Below are positions 1 through 8,965 of a stretch of DNA of 64,000 nucleotides, one piece after another. The stretch's first letter is position 1. Each line of letters starts with the position of its first letter. Under the pieces are notes generated by a model. It did no database searches and was not told the DNA's origin. It saw only the letters and a program-made list of their open reading frames with translations. The translations under genes were made by a program, and so were the position numbers. The stretch is taken from the NCBI GenBank assembly GCA_937123825.1, contig CAKZKQ010000092.1, forward strand, positions 1 to 64,000, read 5' to 3'. Origin of the DNA: an uncultured Pseudomonadota bacterium. Its GTDB lineage: Bacteria > Myxococcota_A > Bradymonadia > Bradymonadales > GCA-2716585.

Positions 1-131
1 CGGTTGTCGTCGTAGACATATGTGCTGCTGATCAAAAAGCAGATCAGCAGCAGGAAGACGACATCGATCAGCGGGGTCATCTCCAGGGTCGGCTCGGGTC
101 GGCGCCGCGAGCGCGTGTCACGAAAGTTCAT
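1..131 (-). CDS. exbD: ExbD/TolR-family biopolymer transport protein (partial, N-terminus only)
   Basis: Only the first 43 codons are in the window; the gene continues past position 1. The reading frame starts at an ATG at 129-131 and gives a basic N-terminus followed by EMTPLIDVVFLLLICF, the hallmark of the single membrane helix of ExbD/TolR. The Asp in this helix is the conserved proton-pathway residue of the family. The start codon overlaps the stop of the upstream exbB-like gene as ATGA, so the two are translationally coupled. By family knowledge it forms an inner-membrane proton channel with ExbB that powers TonB- or Tol-type envelope processes. Whether it serves TonB or Tol cannot be told from this fragment. 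Confidence 0.9.
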   Translation of the reverse strand, partial: MNFRDTRSRRRPEPTLEMTPLIDVVFLLLICFLISSTYVYDDN

Positions 132-814
132 TCGCTGGCCTCCTGGGGTTCGGCAGCTTTGGGCGCGGGCGTCGGCACCGCGTCCAGTCCGCCGACCATC
201 AACTCGGCCATCTCCAGGCTGCGCTCTTCCATCTCAACCAGCAGGCCATCGACGCGGCTGGTCAGGAACTTGAACATCACAAAGACCGGGATCGCCACCG
301 AGAGGCCCGCCGCGGTAGTGATCAGCGCCTCCCAGATGCCGTTGGCCAGGGCGCCGGCGTTGACCTGCGCGCCGCCGCTGGCCTCGACCTGGTTGACCAC
401 GCGCTGGAAGACGCGAATCATACCAGTGACGGTCCCCAGCAGCCCCAAGAGCGGCGCCACCGAGGCGATCAACCCCAGGACACCCACGCCGCGCTCCAGA
501 TAGGCCGTCTCGCGCCGCCCGGTCTCCTCCATGACCTCCTTGATCAAGCTGCGACCCTTGCCGGCGTGACGCAGACCCGAGCCCACGACCGCCGCCAACG
601 AAGAGTCATTGCCCTTGCACAGCGCCTGGGCCTGCTCAAACTCTCGCCGCTCGAGCAGCTCCATGACCAACTTCAAGAAGCGCGTGGGGATGACATTGGG
701 CCGCTGCAAGGCCCACAACCGCTCCAGGAAAATCGCCAGGGCGATCACACTGCACAGGAGGATCGGAATCATCAAGATCCCGCCTTTGGAGAGAAATTCG
801 TAGGCTTCCTTCAC
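128..814 (-). CDS. exbB: MotA/TolQ/ExbB proton channel family protein
   Basis: This 228-residue inner-membrane protein has three hydrophobic segments at about residues 12-32, 108-130 and 163-188. The second holds the family signature APLLGLLGTVTGMIRVF, and the third the ALITTAAGLSVAIPVF stretch that lines the proton path. It would assemble with the following ExbD-type protein to convert proton motive force into work on the cell envelope. The C-terminal 25 residues are Pro/Ala/Glu-rich and probably cytoplasmic. The gene is first of the visible operon, and its stop overlaps the exbD start by four bases. Length and topology are normal for the family. Confidence 0.93.
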   Translation of the reverse strand: MKEAYEFLSKGGILMIPILLCSVIALAIFLERLWALQRPNVIPTRFLKLVMELLERREFEQAQALCKGNDSSLAAVVGSGLRHAGKGRSLIKEVMEETGRRETAYLERGVGVLGLIASVAPLLGLLGTVTGMIRVFQRVVNQVEASGGAQVNAGALANGIWEALITTAAGLSVAIPVFVMFKFLTSRVDGLLVEMEERSLEMAELMVGGLDAVPTPAPKAAEPQEASE

Positions 815-1146
815 GCTTTAACGCTCCTTGGGGAGAGGCCTGCCCGGGCGTTCTCGCCGCACCAGCACGCTCAACTCCAGCAACACAACCCCGTGTCCAC
901 AACGGCCCTGAAGACAGGATGCCCCTGTTGAACAAGAAGACACCAGCGGCCAAAGTTATTCTCTCAGAGGCCGCCTGAAAAGTCGAAGCCGACCCCGCGG
1001 CCACCTAAAGGGGCATCGAACCAGCCCCACACGCAAGAAAAGTCTTACCAAAGAGCGCCCCCCACCAAAGAAGAAGCGATCAAGCGGGAAGAAAGCCCTC
1101 TGCTGGCGCCTTCTTGACTCGCCAACACACACCAGGAGCAGACCCG
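815..1146. other. Intergenic stretch between divergent exbB and a small membrane protein gene
   Basis: This region of about 330 bases separates two divergent genes and so should hold both promoters. I see no convincing -35/-10 pair, inverted repeat or RNA gene. The only clear element is the AGGAG ribosome-binding site at 1134-1138 that serves the rightward gene. Confidence 0.4.
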
Positions 1147-1542
1147 GTGCAAGACCTCCACCCCATCGACAAGGCACACATCGAACCCGTACTGGGGGGA
1201 CATGAGGCGGCGTTGGACGCGATCGAGTCCTCCATGAAGGGCCTCTACGGCCTGGGCGGGGTGGCGACGGTGACGGTGGCGGCCGCCGCCCCCTGGGTGG
1301 TGCTGCAGAAGGTGTCGCTGGCGCCGCTGCAGATCGCCTTGCTGGTGGCCGCCGCGGCCCTGATGACGCTGGTGATCGTGCGCAGCGCCGCCCAACGCCG
1401 CGCCCAACACCACCGCCAGCGCTTTGAACAATACTGCCAGGAACACGGCCTGAGCCTCGAAGAGGTGATCGCCAAGGCCCGCTGTGTGCCCAATCGATGG
1501 GGATTTTTTGTTGGGCTTTGGGATGAGAGACCGCCAGCTTGA
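1147..1542 (+). CDS. Small two-helix membrane protein of unknown function
   Basis: This 131-residue protein is not recognised. A GTG start at 1147 is preferred because AGGAG lies eight bases upstream (1134-1138); an in-frame ATG at 1114 has no such site. Two hydrophobic segments (about residues 35-55 and 60-80, rich in Ala and Val) form a helical hairpin. They are followed by an Arg/His/Gln-rich helix (RRAQHHRQRFEQYCQEHG) and a short tail ending in GFFVGLWDERPPA. It stands alone, divergent from the ExbB/ExbD operon, with 437 bases of apparently empty DNA behind it. Confidence 0.7.
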   Translation: MQDLHPIDKAHIEPVLGGHEAALDAIESSMKGLYGLGGVATVTVAAAAPWVVLQKVSLAPLQIALLVAAAALMTLVIVRSAAQRRAQHHRQRFEQYCQEHGLSLEEVIAKARCVPNRWGFFVGLWDERPPA

Positions 1543-1979
1543 CAAGAATGACCCAAACTGATGATATGGACGGTGATGTCCAAAATCGGACACAACCCCT
1601 GACACAACCCCAATGACCTGGCAAACCACCCATGCGGTCAACAGGTGACGGTGTTGTGGACCCTGATGGTGAAGTAGATGTTGCAGGCGTGACCTTATGG
1701 TGCCGGCACGCCCCTTGTGTGTTGTCTTTGAAAAGAAGTGTATTGATGACCGGCCTTTTTGTTGTAACCTGCACATCTTCGTTTTGTTGAGACGACGTCG
1801 TTGGACAAACCAAAAGCTGGTTTCGTGCGCCCGAATGTGTATGGGCGTCGAAACCCCCGTGGTCAACGCGCATCATAGTTTTGCCGGGATGGACACTGCC
1901 CAGCCCGCTCTTGCACGGTGACACAATATTAAGGCTTTTGAACGCCACGCCGTCCGCTGCTTGTTGTATGGAGGTATGA
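1543..1979. other. Intergenic stretch with no recognised element
   Basis: About 437 bases, less GC-rich than the flanking genes. No open frame here has a ribosome-binding site or family features. The GGAGG at 1970-1974 belongs to the next gene. I see no hairpin followed by a T-run and no copy of the dispersed palindrome found elsewhere in the window. Confidence 0.4.
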
Positions 1980-2822
1980 ATGTCGGCTTTCCATGAGCAG
2001 TCCAAGCCCAATGGCTCCGCTGGAAATGGTGCTTTGAAGATGTCCCAAGATCGAACCCCTGGCACAGGTGTTGATAGCCCTGACGCTTCCCACGCTGACA
2101 TCACCGCTGCATTCTCGACCAGCCTCGAAGAGCACGGCTGTCGCCTGGACCGCGACCCCGATTACCTGAGCCAGTACAATCTCGACGCCGTCGTGACCCG
2201 GATTTCCCGGATCCATGCCCATGTCAATCTGGGCATCCGCATCCACACCGGCACCGATGACCTCGATACACAAACCGTCTTCCTCGACACCTCTCGCCGG
2301 GGCGTCGTCCACAAGGCGATCTACATCGAACTCCACCCCAACACCGTCTTCACCGGCGCCATCCCTGTCGCCATCAGCGCCTGCATGGCCTTCCTCTTTG
2401 ATCGCCGCTACAGCCACTTCAAGTCGATCGGCTTGCGCATCTTTGAGGACTGCACCTTCCACTACTTCGACGTGGAAGAGAACGTCCGGCGCCTGCGCCG
2501 CGACACCCAGCACATGGGCCACCGCATCGGACAGGAGTTGGCGGGACACATCATCGCCTACTTCACCGACAAAGGCTTTGGCTTCATCGAAGCAGAAAAA
2601 GATCAGAAGTTCTTCTTCCACATCGCCAACGTCGTCGACGACGAGCTGCGCGCCCAGCTGCCCACCTACCAGCCTGGCGAACTCATCCCCGCGCTCTTCA
2701 AGTACGGCGGCAGCGACGGCAAAAAATATCCCAAAGCCATTGATGTCCTGCTCGACGCCGAATACGACGACGACGATGACTACGATGACGACGAGGAAGA
2801 CGACGCCGAAGAGCTCTACTGA
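1980..2822 (+). CDS. Cold-shock-domain protein with an unrecognised N-terminal domain and acidic tail
   Basis: This is a 280-residue soluble protein. The ATG at 1980 has GGAGG five bases upstream. Residues about 185-260 form a cold-shock-like OB fold: KGFGFI is the RNP1 motif and FFFHI the RNP2 motif that contact single-stranded nucleic acid in this family. Residues about 45-180 are a well-structured but unrecognised domain containing an NLGIRIHTGTDD segment and the pattern FLFDRRYSHFK. The last 25 residues are almost all Asp and Glu. An RNA- or ssDNA-binding role is likely; the N-terminal half may act on or select the bound nucleic acid, but that is speculation. It is monocistronic as far as can be seen. 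Confidence 0.8.
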   Translation: MSAFHEQSKPNGSAGNGALKMSQDRTPGTGVDSPDASHADITAAFSTSLEEHGCRLDRDPDYLSQYNLDAVVTRISRIHAHVNLGIRIHTGTDDLDTQTVFLDTSRRGVVHKAIYIELHPNTVFTGAIPVAISACMAFLFDRRYSHFKSIGLRIFEDCTFHYFDVEENVRRLRRDTQHMGHRIGQELAGHIIAYFTDKGFGFIEAEKDQKFFFHIANVVDDELRAQLPTYQPGELIPALFKYGGSDGKKYPKAIDVLLDAEYDDDDDYDDDEEDDAEELY

Positions 2823-2963
2823 GCACCCCATCGGCACAAACCTCTTCAGATCCCCCTGAAGCACTCACGATGATCTTCCGATGGGACACCCGACCCATGC
2901 CTGAAGGCCGCCCAAGGCCCTCACAACTGGTGTCGTTCCATGTGTCCCACGGAGGAAGTCGTC

Positions 2964-5243
2964 ATGATCCGCTCAGCACCCCGCCGCCCCGCGCTCCCCG
3001 CGCTGGCCACCACCGCCGCCGCAATGCTCCTCTCGGGCATCGCCGCCGCGCAATCCCCCACCGACGTCAAACTCAAACCCATCGCGCACACCGAGTTCAA
3101 CGGCGTCTCCATCGATGGCACACCCCAAACGCAGCCCAACGCCGCGCTCTGGGATGAGCGCAACTGGACCGCCTGGACGGCCCAGGACGGCGAACACACC
3201 ACCATCGAGGTCAAGTTCTCTACCGTGCGCTACATCGCACGCATTGAAATCCTTACCGGCGACGGCTCCGGCGTCGACGCATGGCGACAATCACGGCGCG
3301 CTGGACTTGTGACCGTCGCCGCCGATGGCCGCGAACCCTTTTCCATCAACCTCCAGGACACCTCGGCCATCCAACCGATCGACTTCCCCGAGCCGCTGGT
3401 CACCAACCAGATCTCGCTGCGACTCGATGGCACCTGGGGCTATGGACCCATCGTACTGAGCAAGCTGCTCTTCCTTGAACCCGAAGACGTCTTCGCCCTC
3501 CAACCCAACCTGCGCCAGGAAATCGAATCCCTGGTCACTTTGCTCGAAGAACCCGCCACTCGCCAGCAGGCCACCGAAGCGCTCATCGCCGTCGGCCCTC
3601 CCGCGCGTCCCTGGATCATCCGAGCCATCGAACAAGGACCCCCTGGCGCCCAGGCTGCCGCCACCGAACTCTTGACCATGACCGCCTCCAAAGAAGGCGT
3701 CGAACCAGTGGTCGGCGCCGTGCGTCACATGGTCAAAAACCACCCTGAACAAAGCCCCGTACCGGACGACAAAGCCGCCTTTGCCCGCGCCGCGCTTCAA
3801 TACCTGACCCAACACCACGGCCTGCGCGCCAGCATCATGGCCCGCTCACTGCACAAATCTGCGCCCTGGAGAACGGCCCTCGGCGAGCAAATCCTCAAGA
3901 CCATCGCCGCACACCCCCACAAAGAGACGCTCGCCGTTTTGACCGACGCTGTGCGATCCGACAACGACACGCTGGTTCAACTGGCCCTGCCGTCTTTTGC
4001 GGGCCTGGGGCAAGCTGGCCTGATTCAACTGCGCGCCCTGGCCAAAGAGGACGACCCCGTCATGCGGCAACGGGCCGCTGCGGCCCTTGGACACTTCAAA
4101 CGCACGCGCCACGCACGGCTCATCGAGTCTCTGCTCGATGACCCCGACACCAACGTGCGCGCCAAGATCATGACCAGCCTCGGCCAAAACCCCCAACCCC
4201 AGTGGCTCTCCCACCTGATCGATCGTGGCCTGCGCGATAGGGCATGGCGAGTGCGCCGCTCTGCGGCGTTGGCCCTGGGAAGCTACCCCAACGCACAGTC
4301 GGCGGCGGCGCTGATCCCCGCGGCCTCAGACGTCCGCTCAGAAGTCCGCGCGGCAGCCATCGACGCCCTCGAAGCACACGATGACGCATCACTCGACACC
4401 CTCTTGATGCTGGCACCACCCAGCGCCAGCCACCACAACGACGTCACGCGGGCTGTCCAGAGCGCCGTCGCGCGGCTGAGCACCAAACATGAGGACCAAC
4501 TCGTCTCGCAGCTCAACGAGCGCCTGCCCCAAATGGACCCCCAGGACGGACAGCACCTGGCCTTCCTGATGGCCTCGTGCGGCAATACCGGTGCGCGGAA
4601 ACTGCTCGACATGGTTCAGGGCGATCACACCCGGCTGGCCTTCTACGCACAGCGCGCCCTTGAGGCACACCCCCAACACGTCACCCCGCTCATCTCCCCC
4701 GACATGGAGCCCGAGCGCTTCCAGGCCCTGCCCAAGACCCTGGCTGTGCGCTACATCCAGATCATGGGCGCCAGCGCACAACCCCAGGACATCGACCAAC
4801 TGATGGCCTTGACCCACGAACCGCGCAACTACGTCCGCGCCGAGTTGATGCGCGTCCTTGGCCAATTCAACTCCCCCCAAGCCCACGAAGCCTTCATCCT
4901 GGCCCTCGAAGACCCCTGGGAGGATGTCCGCGCCGAGGCCGCACACGCCCTGGGACACCACAAAGTCCAACGCGCCGTGCCTCACCTGACCGCCATGATC
5001 CAACGCCACGACGTCCGCATGCTCAGCGCCATCCGAGCCCTGGGACAAATCGGTGATCCCGCCGCCCTGGAAGTCCTGCACAAAGCCCTCCAACATGAAC
5101 GCTCCACCGTGCGCCAATACGCCTGTGTGGCGCTGGGACAAATCGGACGCACCTCATCCCTCAACCACCTCATCATCCTCCTCAACGACAAAGACGAACT
5201 CGTGCGCTTCTACGCCACGCGCGCCATCAACCAAATCAACTGA
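2964..5243 (+). CDS. Secreted discoidin-like plus HEAT-repeat protein
   Basis: The start at 2964 is chosen because GGAGG sits eight bases upstream (2951-2955); an ATG at 2940 lacks a site. The 759-residue product opens with a signal peptide ending at about residue 30 (SGIAAAQ). A beta-rich module at residues 40-170 resembles F5/8-type (discoidin) domains, with the typical ALWDERNWTAW opening and RYIARIEILTGDG core. From about residue 180 to the end there are many HEAT/PBS-lyase-type helical pairs (RQRAAAALGHFK, VRRSAALALGSY, VRAEAAHALGHH, VRQYACVALGQIG). It is likely a periplasmic or surface scaffold that binds other proteins or glycans; the ligand is unknown. HEAT proteins of this kind are frequent in myxobacteria. 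Confidence 0.85.
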   Translation: MIRSAPRRPALPALATTAAAMLLSGIAAAQSPTDVKLKPIAHTEFNGVSIDGTPQTQPNAALWDERNWTAWTAQDGEHTTIEVKFSTVRYIARIEILTGDGSGVDAWRQSRRAGLVTVAADGREPFSINLQDTSAIQPIDFPEPLVTNQISLRLDGTWGYGPIVLSKLLFLEPEDVFALQPNLRQEIESLVTLLEEPATRQQATEALIAVGPPARPWIIRAIEQGPPGAQAAATELLTMTASKEGVEPVVGAVRHMVKNHPEQSPVPDDKAAFARAALQYLTQHHGLRASIMARSLHKSAPWRTALGEQILKTIAAHPHKETLAVLTDAVRSDNDTLVQLALPSFAGLGQAGLIQLRALAKEDDPVMRQRAAAALGHFKRTRHARLIESLLDDPDTNVRAKIMTSLGQNPQPQWLSHLIDRGLRDRAWRVRRSAALALGSYPNAQSAAALIPAASDVRSEVRAAAIDALEAHDDASLDTLLMLAPPSASHHNDVTRAVQSAVARLSTKHEDQLVSQLNERLPQMDPQDGQHLAFLMASCGNTGARKLLDMVQGDHTRLAFYAQRALEAHPQHVTPLISPDMEPERFQALPKTLAVRYIQIMGASAQPQDIDQLMALTHEPRNYVRAELMRVLGQFNSPQAHEAFILALEDPWEDVRAEAAHALGHHKVQRAVPHLTAMIQRHDVRMLSAIRALGQIGDPAALEVLHKALQHERSTVRQYACVALGQIGRTSSLNHLIILLNDKDELVRFYATRAINQIN

Positions 5244-5549
5244 AGCTCGCCGTTACCGCCCACCCCTCCCCTGCCACATCCCATCACACCGCCTGGCTCC
5301 CTGCGCTGGAACCCCTGACCCAAGCTGGGGTATACCAGAGCGGTTGTGTCTCACAGGGGCGCCCACAAGCACCCTCAACATCCCATCCGGGCCCAAAACG
5401 ACACCACGCGCTCGCCCTGGCACAAAGCCTCCACCGGAACAAACCCCAGCAGGAGGCCGACCCAAAGGGCGCACTCTGTGTTGAACTGCGGCCAAGCTGC
5501 GTTGACCCAGCGAGGTCAGTGCACGCGGACAAATTCAGGAGAATGGTTC
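5244..5549. other. Intergenic stretch, C-rich, no recognised element
   Basis: About 306 bases between two rightward genes. The strand is strongly C-rich. The AGGAGA at 5537-5542 is the ribosome-binding site of the next gene. I see no terminator with a T-run and no clear promoter. Confidence 0.35.
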
Positions 5550-6083
5550 ATGAAGCTCTTTGTCGAAGATGTGATCAACTTCCCTCTGGAGCAGGTCTAC
5601 AAGACCCAACGCGACCACATGGCAGAGTTGGCGGCCTACCTTCCCAACATCAAGAACATCGAAGTTCTGGAGCGCAAGGACGAAGGCGACGGCAAAACGA
5701 GGCTCTTGAACCTCTGGAAAGCAGCCCCCTCAGAGGTCCCCTCCATGCTGCGCCCCTTTGTCAAACCCGAAATGCTCCAGTGGAAGGACCACGCGCTGTG
5801 GCACGACAACGACCACCGCTGTGAGTGGAACCTGGAAGTGGGCTTCATGCCCGACCGCGTCCAGACCTCGGGCAAGACCGTCTACAGCAAGCTCGACGAC
5901 AACCGCACCAAAGTGGTCATTGAAGGAAACCTGGCTGTGGACGCCAAGGGGATCCCCGGCGTGCCCAGGCTTTTGGCGGGCAAGATCGGCGGCGAGGTCG
6001 AGCGCTTCGTCGTGAAGATGATTACACCCAACCTCAAGGGGGTCAACCGCGGCATTGAGCAATACCTCAAAGCGCAGCAGTGA
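5550..6083 (+). CDS. DUF2505/SRPBCC-like (START-fold) protein
   Basis: This 177-residue protein starts at the ATG at 5550, with AGGAGA seven bases before it; a longer frame upstream has no site. The sequence opens FVEDVINFPLEQVYKTQRD, the usual first strand and helix of SRPBCC/START-type folds. It continues with alternating strands and ends in a long C-terminal helix (KMITPNLKGVNRGIEQYLKA) that closes the hydrophobic cavity. Such proteins bind lipids or other hydrophobic ligands; no catalytic residues can be named. There is no signal peptide, so it is probably cytoplasmic. It faces the cysteine-rich lipoprotein gene convergently. Confidence 0.7.
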   Translation: MKLFVEDVINFPLEQVYKTQRDHMAELAAYLPNIKNIEVLERKDEGDGKTRLLNLWKAAPSEVPSMLRPFVKPEMLQWKDHALWHDNDHRCEWNLEVGFMPDRVQTSGKTVYSKLDDNRTKVVIEGNLAVDAKGIPGVPRLLAGKIGGEVERFVVKMITPNLKGVNRGIEQYLKAQQ

Positions 6084-6172
6084 GCACACCGCGGCACCGA
6101 GCCGCCCTCGCATCGTGTTGAGATCTGTGTGGTGGGAGCGCCGGTCGATGGCGACCGGCTCAAAGCGCCCCA

Positions 6173-7672
6173 TCAACGGATGGTGCAGACCCGCAATGTC
6201 TGGGTGTCGTCCCCGCTGGGGCGCGTGATCGTGGCGTCCCCGCAAACCGGCAGGACGTCGGGGCAATCGTCGTCGGTGACACAGGGCACCGTGCAGACGC
6301 GCTCCTCGGGGCGGATGAGGCAGATGCCGTTGAGGCAGTTGACCTCCTCGGAGCAGTCGCTGCCAGGGCCGTCTTCACCCATGGGGTTGCGGCAGACAAA
6401 CTCAAAGCGATCGTCGCCTTCGTTGCGACCAAAACCACAGAGCTGACCTTCGCGCTCACAATCCTCATCGTGCTCGCAGCTGTCGGCGCAAAGCCGCAGC
6501 CGCTCGCCCGCAAAGCGGAACTCCGTGCAAATATAACCCCCAGGGCCACCTGCGCAGTCGTCGTTGTCCACGCACGCGGCGGTGCACTCGTCCGTCACAC
6601 CGCGCAGGCACAGACGGCTAAAGCACTGGTCGTTGAGCGAGAGCGTCCCTTCACACGGCGCGCCCAGGATGCCTCCGTCGACCGCCGGATCGGTGCATGT
6701 CAACGACACGGCGTCCTCGGTGGACTCAATGCTGCCACACACGCGATTGCCTTCGGTGCACTGGTCATCGCTCAGGCACTCCACCGGCGGCAGCGTGCGG
6801 CACATCTCAAAGGCTGCGGCGAGCCCTTCGCGGTTGAGCGCGCGCAGCTCGCACAGCTGCTCTTCGCCGCAACCATCGGCCCCCTGGCAAAGCGCCGAGC
6901 AGAACCCCTGCAAGCAAATGCCCGAAGCGCACTCTTGGTCTTGATCACACGCCTCACCGGGCTCGCCCTGACCCGGCGGATCACCACAGACGGCGATCAG
7001 CGCAGTGGCGTCCAGGTTGGGGACCACAAGACAGCGCAGGCCATCGGAGCACTCTGCGTCGCTCAAACATGGGCTGGGCGCTGGCGGCTCACAGAGGCTC
7101 AAGGTCGACTCGGGGTTGTCGGTCAACTGACGCTCCCGACAGCGGTAACCCTCCACTTCACAGTCGGCGTCATCTTCACACGGGTGGCTGCAGACATCCG
7201 TCAACACCCCCTCAAGGCAAAGGTTGGCCGCACACTGCAGGTGCTCATCACACGCCGCACCAGGGGGGCGACCGTTGTCGTTGGGCTCCAGGCAAAGCGC
7301 CTCCACAGCGCCGCCATCCAACACGCGCACCAGGCACGTCAGCCCCTCGTCGCACGCATCGGGGCTTTGGCACGGATCGCCCTCATTGGGCTCATCATCA
7401 CCGTCGGGCTCATCGACGTCCGGCTCGTCCGCGTCGGGCTCATCGTCACTGTCAGGCCCATCCTGAACGTCTTCGTCGGGATCGTCACCGGTGTCTTGGG
7501 GATCTTGCGCGTCTTCATCAGGATCGCTCTGACCGTCCTGGTCATCCCCACCCGCATCGGGCAACGGGTTGTTGCCTCCCGCACCGGCGCCTCCCACGGC
7601 GTCTTGACCTGTGCACCCTCCCACCGCGCAGAGCGACACACACAACACAAACGCCCACAGACCCAATCGCAT
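6173..7672 (-). CDS. Cysteine-rich repeat lipoprotein with an acidic stalk
   Basis: The start is the ATG at 7672, with GGAGG eight bases upstream; the reading frame is open further back without a site. A lipoprotein signal peptide ends at the lipobox AVGGC (about residue 20). A roughly 65-residue stalk of Asp, Glu, Pro and Gln then holds the protein away from the membrane. The rest of the 499 residues is a series of disulfide-type repeats with recurring patterns such as CLSDAECSDGLRC, CDQDQECASGIC and CLSDDQCTEGNRVC, like the Cys-rich repeats common in myxobacterial surface proteins. A role in surface binding is inferred only. No enzyme motif is visible. Confidence 0.82.
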   Translation of the reverse strand: MRLGLWAFVLCVSLCAVGGCTGQDAVGGAGAGGNNPLPDAGGDDQDGQSDPDEDAQDPQDTGDDPDEDVQDGPDSDDEPDADEPDVDEPDGDDEPNEGDPCQSPDACDEGLTCLVRVLDGGAVEALCLEPNDNGRPPGAACDEHLQCAANLCLEGVLTDVCSHPCEDDADCEVEGYRCRERQLTDNPESTLSLCEPPAPSPCLSDAECSDGLRCLVVPNLDATALIAVCGDPPGQGEPGEACDQDQECASGICLQGFCSALCQGADGCGEEQLCELRALNREGLAAAFEMCRTLPPVECLSDDQCTEGNRVCGSIESTEDAVSLTCTDPAVDGGILGAPCEGTLSLNDQCFSRLCLRGVTDECTAACVDNDDCAGGPGGYICTEFRFAGERLRLCADSCEHDEDCEREGQLCGFGRNEGDDRFEFVCRNPMGEDGPGSDCSEEVNCLNGICLIRPEERVCTVPCVTDDDCPDVLPVCGDATITRPSGDDTQTLRVCTIR

Positions 7673-7798
7673 CTTCTTCACCTCCATGGCCTCGCAAAGG
7701 ACCGATCGACCACGATCAAGCCCTCTCCCAGATGCCATCCACAACCTTCTGAACCATAGCGCCTCCATGGCCGCAACACCAGTTCAGTCTCCAAGATA

Positions 7799-8761
7799 TC
7801 ACTTCGCCCCGACCACACCTTTGCGGCGGTACCAACGGATCATCAGATCCATGCACAACGCATCGAGCGCTTCCTCATCAGGGTGCGCAGGCACAGCCAG
7901 AAGCTCGGGCTTTTCCATCAGCTTCTTGATTCGATCCATGGTCGCGTTGGCCTCTTCCATCAAGCGTTCGTAAGGCCAGCGCCCCAACTTGATATCCAAG
8001 AGCTCCTCGCGATCCGGGCGCCGCACCAGCACCTTGCCCTGAACCAGGATCTCCTCACCCATCCTCAACAAACGCAGCAGGTGCGAGCCGTGCTTGCAGT
8101 CGTAGCCAAAGTGGGCCTCCAGCTTGGCGCGCGCCGGGTTGCGGTGCTTCTTCCACTGGTTGTACTGCTTCCAGTACTTGTGCGCCGCGCGCCAGCGCTT
8201 CTCTCGGTCGAGCATGTCCAGGAAGTTGGTGTCAAAGCCCGACGTCCCCTGGCGCTCAATGACCGCCGAAGCCGCACCGATCTGCGCCGAAGGCAGCGTC
8301 GGCTGCGCCGGCAGGTCAAAATCCGCGCGCGTCGGCTCACCCTCGGGAGGATTGAGCAGCCACCCTCGGTGGGTCTGGATGCGCTTAAGCTGGCTAAGGG
8401 CATAACCCGTAAAGGTCTGATGGGCCCGCTGGGACAAAAAGCGATCGCGCTCCTGACGCAAAAGTTCGCCCTCGGGCTCACAAGAGACAATGTCTTCCTC
8501 TTCCACAAAGAGGACCTCGATGATCGAGGGGTTGCACGCCGTGGCCAGCTTGAAGAACTTGGGCAGCGTGTAGATGACCAGATCGTCGGGCTCGTGGGTC
8601 TCAAACTGCTCAAAGCGGTGCTTGAACCCAAAAACGTACCGCTGCGCAGGCACCAGGACCCCTTTAAAGTCCTCGTCGCTGGTCGGTGTGGCCAGATCGT
8701 AGGCCTGAGAGCCGTGCCGAGCCAGGTAGATGGTGTGTTGCTGTGCTTCAAGTCTATCCAC
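7799..8761 (-). CDS. COG3541-type predicted nucleotidyltransferase (DNA polymerase beta fold)
   Basis: This protein is about 320 residues from a GTG at 8761, which has a purine-rich GGGGGGAAG just upstream; the start is moderately sure. Near the N-terminus is HGSQAYDLATPTSDEDFKG, the GSxAYG...SDxDxKG signature of the minimal nucleotidyltransferase fold, where the two Asp residues bind metal. A typical second segment, CNPSIIEVLFVEE, follows. The C-terminal part is helical and includes FGYDCKHGSHLLRLLRMGEE, also conserved in this family (YcgL-like). The substrate is unknown; members are often found near RNA-repair or phage-related genes, but nothing here points to that. The gene is divergent from a TauE/SafE permease. 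Confidence 0.85.
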   Translation of the reverse strand: MDRLEAQQHTIYLARHGSQAYDLATPTSDEDFKGVLVPAQRYVFGFKHRFEQFETHEPDDLVIYTLPKFFKLATACNPSIIEVLFVEEEDIVSCEPEGELLRQERDRFLSQRAHQTFTGYALSQLKRIQTHRGWLLNPPEGEPTRADFDLPAQPTLPSAQIGAASAVIERQGTSGFDTNFLDMLDREKRWRAAHKYWKQYNQWKKHRNPARAKLEAHFGYDCKHGSHLLRLLRMGEEILVQGKVLVRRPDREELLDIKLGRWPYERLMEEANATMDRIKKLMEKPELLAVPAHPDEEALDALCMDLMIRWYRRKGVVGAK

Positions 8762-8965
8762 GTCTTCCCCCCGGGCGCTGCGCCCATCAGATCGCGAGGC
8801 ACATGCTCTGGGCTCGCCGTGCGTTCTTGTCAAGCCATTGATGATCGATGACTCAACACCAAAGTGCTGATCCACGTCCTTCCCAACCCCACCGCGGCCA
8901 ATTATGGTGAGGTCGCCGGACGCCAACCCCAAACAAGGCGGCGGCAAGATGGAGGGACCAGACCT

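Noticed and set aside
1929..2864. 311-codon open frame opposite the cold-shock-domain gene
   Set aside because: Val/Asp-rich shadow translation; the rightward gene has a GGAGG site and RNP motifs.
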